Source: Polyangiaceae bacterium
GTDB lineage: Bacteria; Myxococcota_A; Polyangia; Polyangiales; Polyangiaceae
Length of the DNA stretch: 40,811 bases
Assembly (NCBI GenBank): GCA_029261965.1
Contig: JAJDAH010000066.1
Location: forward strand, 1-40,811
Reading direction: 5' to 3'
Shown: in pieces, positions 9,101-14,691 of the stretch
Numbering within the stretch: the first letter of the stretch is position 1
How the letters are laid out: every line of letters starts with the position of its first letter
Notes under the pieces: generated by a model
The model's input: the letters and a program-made list of their open reading frames with translations, nothing else
The model's database searches: none
What the model was told of the DNA's origin: nothing
Translations under genes and position numbers: made by a program

Positions 9101-9526
9101 CGCAGCGGCGAGCCGGACGATTTCCTTCGAGAGCAGCGCGTCCGGATCTGCAGCATGCTCTTCGGGCACGTAGCAAACCTGGTTGAGCACGGGGATCAAC
9201 ATCCACCGCGCCCCCCGCGCCCCTTCGAGCTCGACGACCGTGATGGAGATCGGCGTCCTCACCCGCTCGTCGCGAGCGGCGTCCGCTCGTGGGAGCATGA
9301 CCGAAACTTCGCGTGTGCTCGCGGGCTCCGGCACGACGAATTCGAGCACGTCGTCGGGGTCGATTCGTGAGAAGTGCTCGCTCAGAAACAATCGCAGCTC
9401 GTCGAGCGCTTGCTCTGGCTCGTCGCCGTAGCTGATCAGGGCCGGGTCCACCGCGGGGAACGCCGAGAAGAACCCGCCCGAATGCTCCCGAACGACGACG
9501 AGCGGCCGCACCACGACTGACGACAT
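6173..9526 (-). CDS. ClpB-like double-AAA+ ATPase with release-factor-like C-terminal extension, first gene of the trio
   Basis: 1117 residues. The ATG at 9526 has a good Shine-Dalgarno (GAGGGAG, about 4 bases upstream). Residues 1-65 resemble a HicB-like fold: a strand with GGFFSAFP, then YGDEPEQALDELR leading into a helix. AAA-1 has GPAGGGKS (234-241), GQSFVGQLEQR (pore Phe269) and a strongly altered Walker B (LYFEAFDD, 291-298), with no arginine-finger pair near HVGFFSHLH. AAA-2 is intact: GPTGVGKT (502-509), LLDEIEK (567-573), arginine finger Arg648 and sensor-2 GAR (708-710). Its pore loop is replaced by RGTDHADG (545-552). Residues 805-1100 resemble RF2: a helical N-part, then DLDEGGALRSWTDALL (924-939) in the place of the PCRF motif GAGGTEAQDWA, VKGPAAGALL (1001-1010), and an RF-like C-terminal piece (1060-1098); no GGQ is present. 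Heads the operon and diverges from the TPR gene. Confidence 0.88.
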   Translation of the reverse strand: MSSVVVRPLVVVREHSGGFFSAFPAVDPALISYGDEPEQALDELRLFLSEHFSRIDPDDVLEFVVPEPASTREVSVMLPRADAARDERVRTPISITVVELEGARGARWMLIPVLNQVCYVPEEHAADPDALLSKEIVRLAAASDIGGADYFDLLPTTSFELERLGVEVDREAGKERESTRRARAERQKLRAARKLLASVAQLLKPGDDEVLHRDIAGLRSLLESPSRSSVALVGPAGGGKSALMRAASRGLGREVHRTSGAELVAGQSFVGQLEQRVDDVMKAVELLDVVLYFEAFDDLFAGQSGGYEDIAGAMQRYIERGRVRIVGELDPEQYDRLQHRHVGFFSHLHRISAEALDRAQTIDVLEARGQAARRREHPALEPAAIPLVVDLVERYEPYRSLPGKAVALVEELVAARRAEGQTDGPLELRTDDVLRHVSVKTGVPEFLLRDERSLLLERVEETFRRGLVGQESAVRRVAETLCAVKAGLQPGAKPLSTFLFVGPTGVGKTELAKALARFLFGSAERLARFDMSEYSDAYAADRLIRGTDHADGVLTRRIREQPFSVLLLDEIEKASPAVFDLLLQVCGEGRLSDAEGRVAYFKNSIIVMTSNLGAQHRGSVLGFGGAEVDDANYYMQQVREHFRPEFLNRLDTIVCFSSLTREQIHDVAKLSTDRIARRVGFEEQGIRVWVADDAIAALSDDGFSPDYGARGLRRHLEQALTAPISHLVAQLGASASGQLIAVHSASRELENKELCQESGEPALSEELLRLERGGLSFRVMRRKRRRELTDLTGVVAISAKRRQTMRWSRLPPITALRERLGEIAVELNRGSRRRARRQTSGMDTLLGRLSIEHGSLQEILRPLDEAHQELESIEELVVGSVYDNDEPKFFETEADAAFQRFRRHLVAALLATSQENEIALIAHDLDEGGALRSWTDALLASLDARGWQGLVHVDRGERKPEQVWPTMKKRRWGPPLTPNEFVERHGGPNSERPFSSLMVRVKGPAAGALLSFAVGRYRYHSEQDHEELWVRLARPRWQIDEEDWKTPALAPTFDREVGVRQPLRVSFGEDPGKARTDDADLFLDGLVAGDLFRRWEELVFDWVVDVAEGGDPYLPPG

Positions 9527-9563
9527 CGACTCCCTCTCGCGGTTCAGTGGCGGCGCCGCGGCT

Positions 9564-9623
9564 CGGGCGACGCGGTCCCGGGTGATGCGGTCCCGGGTGA
9601 TGCGGTCCCGGGCGACGCCGTCG
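9564..9623. repeat. Four tandem copies of a 15-bp unit upstream of the ATPase operon
   Basis: Four adjacent 15-base units start at 9564, 9579, 9594 and 9609. The two central units are identical (CGGGTGATGCGGTCC); the outer ones differ by one to three bases. CCCGGG forms at unit junctions. The array lies 38-97 bases upstream of the first ATPase start and about 165 bases upstream of the TPR protein start, so it falls in the promoter or leader of the ATPase operon. Copy-number change would shift spacing by 15 bases. It could also be a chance minisatellite. Confidence 0.85.
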
Positions 9624-9788
9624 CGGACAGCAAGCCCCGGTGCGGAATTTCAAGTCTTTCCATCGGCGAGCGACGGAAAGTACCACTGCCTCGGGCAGGT
9701 GACACCGCAGCTTTTCGAGGCAGGGAGCGCCCCCGGTCTGCGGACGCGGCGCGCACAAGACTCCGGTGCGCGGGTATCATCTCGCTCG

Positions 9789-10772
9789 TTGTCCCGCACG
9801 CATCGAATCGCCGGTTTCGGCCTGCTCGCTCTCGGGCTTTCTCTCGCGGATCCCTGCTTGGCCCAGAAGCGCGATGCCGCCGCGGCCGAGCTCTTGTTTC
9901 AGGAAGGACGCAAAGCGTCTGAGGCTGGAGACTTCGAAAGTGCTTGCCCGAAGTTCGAGGAGAGCCAGCGGCTCGATCCCGGCGCGGGGACCCTGGTCAA
10001 CCTCGCGCGCTGCTACGAGCAGCTCGGCCGGATCGCCAGCGCGTGGGATCGTTGGTCCCAGGCATTGCGTTTGCTTCGCTCGGGGGACGAGCGTCGACCC
10101 GCCGTTCAACGGCACCTCGACGCCGCCGCGGCGCGCCTGCCCCGGCTGACGATTCGTTTGTCCTCCGATGCGGCCCCGGGCGCACGGGTCGTGCGCGACG
10201 GTATTGAGCTTCGCGGTGCGTCGCTCGGTCTACCGCTTCCTGTCGACCCGGGAGCGCGCATCATCGAGGTCCTTGCCCCGGGTCATGAGCCAAAGACGTT
10301 CACCTTCGAGGCCGAGGAAGGAAAAACGGGCGAGATCGTCGTGACGACCGGGGACAAGACCGAGGCCGCCCCCGCCGAGCCCGAGCCCGTGTCGACGACA
10401 AAACCCGCAAAGCGTCGACCGCAGAAAAGCTCGCCGCCCGTTTTTGGTTACGTCGTCGGTGGTTTCGGGCTCGCCAGCCTCGGCGTGGGCTCGGCGACGG
10501 GCATCGTCGCCATCAAGAAAAAGAACGACGTCAATGCCGACTGCGATCGCGATCCGGGTGGAGCACTGCTGTGCGGGTCCGCGGGGCTTGCCGCCGCGGA
10601 CAAGGGGAACACGATGTCAACGGTGAGCACGATTGGGTTTGCGGTCGGAGCCGTCGGCGTGGGACTCGGGCTCTATCTGGTGCTCACCAACCGCGGCGAC
10701 GAAGGCCTGACGGCCATCGGGCCGAGCTTCGCGCCGGGCGCGGCCGGTGCCCGGGTGCTGCGCACGTTCTGA
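9789..10772 (+). CDS. TPR-containing membrane protein with signal peptide
   Basis: 327 residues from a TTG start at 9789. That start puts a clean signal peptide at the N-terminus (hydrophobic GLLALGLSLA, cleavage after CLAQ). No ATG or GTG gives a signal peptide, and the longer in-frame extension runs through the 15-bp repeats and looks non-coding. The mature part starts with a TPR-like helical pair (FQEGRKASEAGDFESACPKF, then LVNLARCYEQLGR), followed by a beta-rich PEGA-like stretch (PGARIIEVLAPGHEP) and a Lys/Pro linker. Two hydrophobic segments follow (FGYVVGGFGLASLGVGSATG and TIGFAVGAVGVGLGLYLVL). This is a family common in Polyangia, often several copies per genome, with no established function. 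Convergent with the sirtuin gene, 9 bases apart. Confidence 0.75.
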   Translation: MSRTHRIAGFGLLALGLSLADPCLAQKRDAAAAELLFQEGRKASEAGDFESACPKFEESQRLDPGAGTLVNLARCYEQLGRIASAWDRWSQALRLLRSGDERRPAVQRHLDAAAARLPRLTIRLSSDAAPGARVVRDGIELRGASLGLPLPVDPGARIIEVLAPGHEPKTFTFEAEEGKTGEIVVTTGDKTEAAPAEPEPVSTTKPAKRRPQKSSPPVFGYVVGGFGLASLGVGSATGIVAIKKKNDVNADCDRDPGGALLCGSAGLAAADKGNTMSTVSTIGFAVGAVGVGLGLYLVLTNRGDEGLTAIGPSFAPGAAGARVLRTF

Positions 10773-10781
10773 CCGATGGTT

Positions 10782-11543
10782 TCAGCCGCCGAGACATGCT
10801 GCGATTTCGGGGATTAACGCGCCGGCTTTTCCTTCGAGCCAATAGTCGACGACGTCGCTCAAGTGGGTAGTCTCGGGGTTCACTTCCACCGTGAGTTTTC
10901 CGGCGGTCTTCGCGCTGAACACCGGCTGCGCGATGTAGGGGAAGAGCGCCGAGGTTCCGGCGAGGAGCACCAGATCCGGCGGGTCGGCCACCAATTCGTC
11001 GTGCATTTGCCGGACCTTCTTTTCTGAAAGCACTTCTCCAAAGAGCACGGCGTTGGGTCGGCGGATCCCACCGCACGTGCACCTCGGCGCGGCGTCCAGC
11101 TTCGCGAGCTCTTCTCTGGCGTCGAACGCGGCTTCGCGCCCGCAGGTCATGCACGTCGTCTCGGCGACCGTGCCGTGAATGTCGATGATGTTGCGGCTCC
11201 CCGCCGTCTGGTGGAGGCCGTCGACGTTCTGGGTGAGCAGCACGAAACGCTCGACGCGACGTTCGATGCTCGCGATGGCGAGGTGACCGGCATTCGGTTC
11301 GGCCCCCGCCGACTCTCGGGCGACTTTGGCAATCGCTCGCCAAGTCCGGTCAGGATCCGACTTCAGGGTGGACGCGGTGAGCGCTTCGATCGTTCGGTCC
11401 CCCTCTTCGGGGTCGTCGTAGACACCGCCTTTGCCGCGGTAGGTGGCGATTCCGGACTCTGCCGACACCCCGGCACCGGTGATGACACCGACCGAGCGCA
11501 CGTTCGACAGGGCATCGACGAGAGTTGGCGGAAGAACGCTCAT
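10782..11543 (-). CDS. Sir2-family NAD-dependent protein deacylase (sirtuin)
   Basis: 253 residues; the start at 11543 overlaps the stop of the upstream esterase gene (ATGA). It removes acyl groups from lysines using NAD+, in the cytoplasm. Seen: the NAD-binding motif GAGVSAESGI (23-32), TQNVDGLH (104-111), catalytic His123 in DIHG, zinc ligands Cys131, Cys134, Cys155 and Cys157, GTSAL (196-200) and VNPE (221-224). Length is normal for a bacterial sirtuin. The Tyr-x-x-Arg pair that marks CobB/SIRT5-type desuccinylases is not evident after the YRGKGG loop (the equivalent region reads TWRAIAKVAR), so a deacetylase preference is inferred. Upstream in-frame codons (MQKSGSLE) would be an alternative start but lie inside the esterase gene. 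Confidence 0.93.
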   Translation of the reverse strand: MSVLPPTLVDALSNVRSVGVITGAGVSAESGIATYRGKGGVYDDPEEGDRTIEALTASTLKSDPDRTWRAIAKVARESAGAEPNAGHLAIASIERRVERFVLLTQNVDGLHQTAGSRNIIDIHGTVAETTCMTCGREAAFDAREELAKLDAAPRCTCGGIRRPNAVLFGEVLSEKKVRQMHDELVADPPDLVLLAGTSALFPYIAQPVFSAKTAGKLTVEVNPETTHLSDVVDYWLEGKAGALIPEIAACLGG

Positions 11544-12376
11544 TTCGAGGCTTCCGCTTTTCTGCACGCCTCGGCCAAGAGCGAAAAGAGCTCTTTTTGC
11601 ACCTCCGGCGGGATGCTGTGTCGAACCCCGGGAAACTCTCGCAGCGTCGCCGAGACGCCGAGCTTCTTCAGAGCGGCGACGGTTCGGCGGGTCGGTGCGA
11701 TCGGGACGCGCGCGTCAGCGCCACCATGCAACGCGATGATCGGCACCGGCTGCTTGGGCATTTCGAGGGGGACGAGTGAGCTCGGGAGCGCGCCGCCGAT
11801 CGGCAGGGCCGCCGAGAGCTCTTCGGTATGCCGGACGGCTAGAGCGAAGCTCAGCATGCCGCCCTGAGAGAAGCCGGTGACGATCGGCTTTCCGACGATG
11901 GGTTTGGTGGCACGTAACTCCGCGATGGCTTCGGCGACCCGATCGGCGGCGGCAGCGATGTTGTCCGCACGTTTTTTTTCGTCGTTCTTCGAACCGAGAA
12001 AATCGAACCACGAGAAACCTCCACCGAACTTTTCTGGGGCCCGCAGCGCGACGATGCGCGCCTTTTTGTCGAAGCCCTCGAAAAGCCGGAGGAACGGTCC
12101 TGCGCTGTCTCCGAGGCCGTGCAGGGCGACCACCAACGGCAAGCGCTCTTGAAGGCTCGCTCCACCCGTGGCGCGCTCCAGATAGTAGAGCCCACCGGCT
12201 TTCGGCGGAGCGATGGGTTTCGCCTGTAGGCCGCGCCGGGGTCCGGCGGAAGCTGGCGTCGGCGTTCGCGGCGTGGCGGCCGGATCCGGCGCGGTCTTGC
12301 TCGGAGCCGGCGCAGATTCACATCCGAGTAAAGTGAGCGCGAGCACGAGCGACAGGCACCGCATGCGCGTGAGCAT
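11540..12376 (-). CDS. Alpha/beta hydrolase lipoprotein (carboxylesterase/phospholipase family)
   Basis: 278 residues from ATG 12376; a second ATG four codons on (12364) is possible. A lipoprotein signal peptide is visible (MRCLSLVLALTLLGC, lipidated Cys19), followed by a Pro/Ala/Thr linker to about residue 60. The catalytic domain shows the oxyanion-hole motif ALHGLGD (84-90), nucleophile elbow GFSQGG (Ser170), Asp221 in GGADARVP and His253 in VRHS, as in the YpfH/EstB-type carboxylesterases and acyl-protein thioesterases. Likely anchored in the envelope, hydrolysing small esters or lipids; the substrate cannot be read. It overlaps the sirtuin gene by 4 bases, so the two are probably co-transcribed, although their products should act in different compartments. 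Confidence 0.88.
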   Translation of the reverse strand: MLTRMRCLSLVLALTLLGCESAPAPSKTAPDPAATPRTPTPASAGPRRGLQAKPIAPPKAGGLYYLERATGGASLQERLPLVVALHGLGDSAGPFLRLFEGFDKKARIVALRAPEKFGGGFSWFDFLGSKNDEKKRADNIAAAADRVAEAIAELRATKPIVGKPIVTGFSQGGMLSFALAVRHTEELSAALPIGGALPSSLVPLEMPKQPVPIIALHGGADARVPIAPTRRTVAALKKLGVSATLREFPGVRHSIPPEVQKELFSLLAEACRKAEASK

Positions 12377-12402
12377 ACGCCGACACGCGCCCCCGCGCGA
12401 CG

Positions 12403-13230
12403 TCAGCGTGAGGCCGCGCGCTCGTCTAGGTCCTTCGGATCCTCCGTGACCTCCATCCACGCCAGCGCTCCCTCGAGCCAGCTGTCCATGTCGCGGGCAA
12501 ACCAATGCCCGACGTCGCCCATGCCCATGAACGTCGACGTCACGCCGCGGCGGGAGAGTCTTCGTGCCTGGTCGAACATGTGCCACCGCATCATGTCACG
12601 GTCTCCGGAAGCCATGAGCACCCGCTCGACGCCATTCTTTTTCAACTGCCATCCCCAAGGCATCACCTTCGCCCCGATGAGCACGACGGTTTGCCACTTG
12701 CCGTTGCCCCAGTGAGCCAGATCCATCGCAGCGAGAGCTCCGAGGGAGAAGCCCATCAGCGTGCGGTTCTCATCGCGTACGCGGCCGGGGTATCGATTCT
12801 TGACGCGGTCGACCGCCGCTTCCACCGTGTCGTACTTTTTCGTGTAGCTCCAAATCGGGCCCCCGCCTTCGCAAGTGAGTGACGCTCGCGGGCACACGAG
12901 CCACCCGCGTTTTGTCATCACGTTGGCAAAGTACGGGCACTCGTGTTCGGGGGCGTGGCACATGCCGTGGAGCATGACGGCCACGGGCTTCGGCCCGTCG
13001 CTGTCGTCTCGGGGTGGAAATACGATCACCTCGGGTTTGTCGCCGTCCGCGGCCAGCCAGACCGGCTCGGTGGAAAACGTAGGTGGCGATTGGGTTCTCG
13101 TCTCGACGCCTTGAGAGGCCGTCGTCGCTGCACGGCCCGACGCGGAGAACGCAAGGGTCGCGAGTCCGAGCGCCAGGCAGATCCGTCCGTTCGCGCGCCG
13201 CAGTCGGCGCACGCTTCGATGAAAAAGCAT
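12403..13230 (-). CDS. Secreted alpha/beta hydrolase-fold protein
   Basis: 275 residues from ATG 13230, preceded by a strong Shine-Dalgarno (AGGAGGG). A basic N-terminus and hydrophobic stretch (ICLALGLATLAFSASGRA) form a signal peptide. Motifs: HGMCHAPEHECPY (88-100, oxyanion-hole side with two Cys), nucleophile elbow GFSLGA (Ser162), Asp210 or Asp212 in SGDRD, and His242 in GHWF. Six cysteines lie in or near the catalytic domain, consistent with an exported enzyme with disulfides, though one is in the signal region. It resembles the dienelactone hydrolase/poly-hydroxybutyrate depolymerase-like class only in general fold; the substrate is unknown. The esterase lipoprotein start lies 26 bases downstream, so the two hydrolases and the sirtuin may form one transcription unit. 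Confidence 0.83.
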   Translation of the reverse strand: MLFHRSVRRLRRANGRICLALGLATLAFSASGRAATTASQGVETRTQSPPTFSTEPVWLAADGDKPEVIVFPPRDDSDGPKPVAVMLHGMCHAPEHECPYFANVMTKRGWLVCPRASLTCEGGGPIWSYTKKYDTVEAAVDRVKNRYPGRVRDENRTLMGFSLGALAAMDLAHWGNGKWQTVVLIGAKVMPWGWQLKKNGVERVLMASGDRDMMRWHMFDQARRLSRRGVTSTFMGMGDVGHWFARDMDSWLEGALAWMEVTEDPKDLDERAASR

Positions 13231-13243
13231 GATCGTCCCTCCT

Positions 13244-13259
13244 GCCCGCGATGGCGGGC
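13244..13259 (-). promoter_or_regulatory. Hairpin directly upstream of the hydrolase ribosome binding site
   Basis: GCCCGC, 4-base loop, GCGGGC: a perfect 6-bp stem in the 5' leader of the secreted hydrolase, ending about one base before its AGGAGGG Shine-Dalgarno. It could influence ribosome access, or be the end of a terminator for the sigma gene upstream. There is no T-tract, so the role is uncertain. Confidence 0.3.
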
Positions 13260-13403
13260 GGCTATTGAGGACGAACGGGTTCTTGGCTGGTGGCTTCTCG
13301 CACCGAGCGAGTCAACGACCCGTGGTTCCGTTCGCTTCGATCAATGCATCGGACGAGCGGCGCGTTTTGTGACGCCAGCTCGCGAGATTCTTGGTGCTGG
13401 CCG

Positions 13404-14513
13404 CTACTTGAGCGTGGGTTGGGGGTTCAACTTCCGGTATTGCTCAGGTGGGTCCGCCGTCGGTTGTGAGCGAGGATTCGGAAGGGCGCCCTTCTTTTTG
13501 GGAGCGAGCTGCTGTTGGATGTTCGTCTTCTTCGGGGCCTCGGCCTTCGTGTCCTTTTGACTCGGCGGCTGCGATGGCTCGATGGAGTCGCTGTTCAGAT
13601 CCGAGGGATCCGATTTTCCCCGAGGTGGTGGCGGGGTCTCGGATTCTGGTTCCGGTGCTGATTTCTGCTGCGGTTTCGGGGCCAGGCCTTTCGCCGCCGC
13701 CCGGCGCGCGCCGCCGACGCGCGCGGCTTCATCGCCGCGGGGATCGATCTGCTTGGCCGCGTCGAGGCCGTCGAGGCAGTCCTGCCACCTCGCGTCGTCG
13801 CAATGCTCGTAAGCGGCGTGCCGTAGTCGTTCGGCACGCTCCTCGGGCGTCGGTTCGACCGGCGGCTCTCGAACGATTTCCGGCTTCGGGTCGATGTCAC
13901 GCTTGGCGAGCCAGAGGATGCCGCCGACGAGGATGGCGAGAAGCGCGACCGCTGCGATCTGCGCAGCCCACTTCGATCGGAAGTGCTTTCGCATGCGAGT
14001 GACCCGCTGACGAACGCGCGGCGCGGGAACGCCTTCTTCCTTCGCAATTGTTTCGAGCTTTTCACCCGAGCCTTCGCGGAGCATCCACTCGAGCGTGCTC
14101 TCGGCGTTTTCTCCTTCGGGCAGCTCTTTTTCGGCCCACCTCAGCAGATCTCGCGCGCTGATGGGCGCGCTGTCGGCCGGCACGTCGCCGCCCGGATCGG
14201 AGTCCGGCATCGGTTCACGACCGCGTTTTCGGTAGAGGTCGACTATCTTGTTCTTCGCGATGCCGTGGATCCACCGGCGGAGCTCTTCCGCATCGCTCGG
14301 GGCGTGCGCCGAGGCAAGAGCGTCCGTCAGGGTCGATTGCACCACGTCCTCGGCTTCGCTCTCGGGCACTCGGGTCCGAACGAACCGCTCGAGGGCGGTG
14401 CGCAGCGCCGGATCGCCGAGAAGCTCGGATCTCACCGAGTCGGATGACGGGTGTGTCTCCTCCACATGCCGATCATCGTCGACGGGGATGAAAGTGTGAC
14501 CGGTTTGGCTCAC
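13404..14513 (-). CDS. ECF-type RNA polymerase sigma factor with C-terminal transmembrane helix and extracytoplasmic tail
   Basis: 369 residues from a GTG start at 14513; no clear Shine-Dalgarno, so the start is uncertain (an internal GTG near residue 17 is possible). Residues 30-100 are sigma region 2 (VRTRVPESEAEDVVQSTL, then WIHGIAKNKIVDLYRKRGRE). Residues 118-178 are region-4-like (LETIAKEEGVPAPRVRQRVT, a helix-turn-helix). One transmembrane helix follows (183-203), then a periplasmic part with a TPR-like pair (AAYEHCDDARWQDCLDGLDAAKQIDP) and about 100 residues rich in Pro, Lys and Ser. Inference: the factor is tethered to the membrane and may be regulated by its own outer domain rather than by a separate anti-sigma factor. 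It is divergent from the M13 peptidase gene, a possible target. Confidence 0.82.
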   Translation of the reverse strand: MSQTGHTFIPVDDDRHVEETHPSSDSVRSELLGDPALRTALERFVRTRVPESEAEDVVQSTLTDALASAHAPSDAEELRRWIHGIAKNKIVDLYRKRGREPMPDSDPGGDVPADSAPISARDLLRWAEKELPEGENAESTLEWMLREGSGEKLETIAKEEGVPAPRVRQRVTRMRKHFRSKWAAQIAAVALLAILVGGILWLAKRDIDPKPEIVREPPVEPTPEERAERLRHAAYEHCDDARWQDCLDGLDAAKQIDPRGDEAARVGGARRAAAKGLAPKPQQKSAPEPESETPPPPRGKSDPSDLNSDSIEPSQPPSQKDTKAEAPKKTNIQQQLAPKKKGALPNPRSQPTADPPEQYRKLNPQPTLK

Positions 14514-14691
14514 TTTTTTGCGACACCAATGATCTCGCTGGCTTGGGTCAGATTCGACCGGAGGGGGCGTGAGACGACGGCCGAGGAGCCCGCGATCCGG
14601 CTAACCGGCCAAGTTGCTCGGGCGCCGAGGCTCGGGTTAGGCCGTGGGCCGCTTCGGCCGACGAACGGTCGAAATTTCGGAGGGTCCTCGA

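Noticed and set aside
9544-9780. Small minus-strand frame containing repeated PGTAS from the 15-bp repeat
   Set aside because: It is composed of repeat and Arg-rich sequence and has no convincing ribosome binding site; more likely the untranslated leader.
9582-9788. Upstream extension of the TPR protein to the ATG at 9582
   Set aside because: It would translate the repeat and put 69 unlikely residues before a clear signal peptide.
14504-14522. Sigma-54-like TTGGCTCACTTTTTTGC near the sigma/peptidase intergenic region
   Set aside because: The GG to GC spacing is one base too long and it overlaps the sigma gene start.
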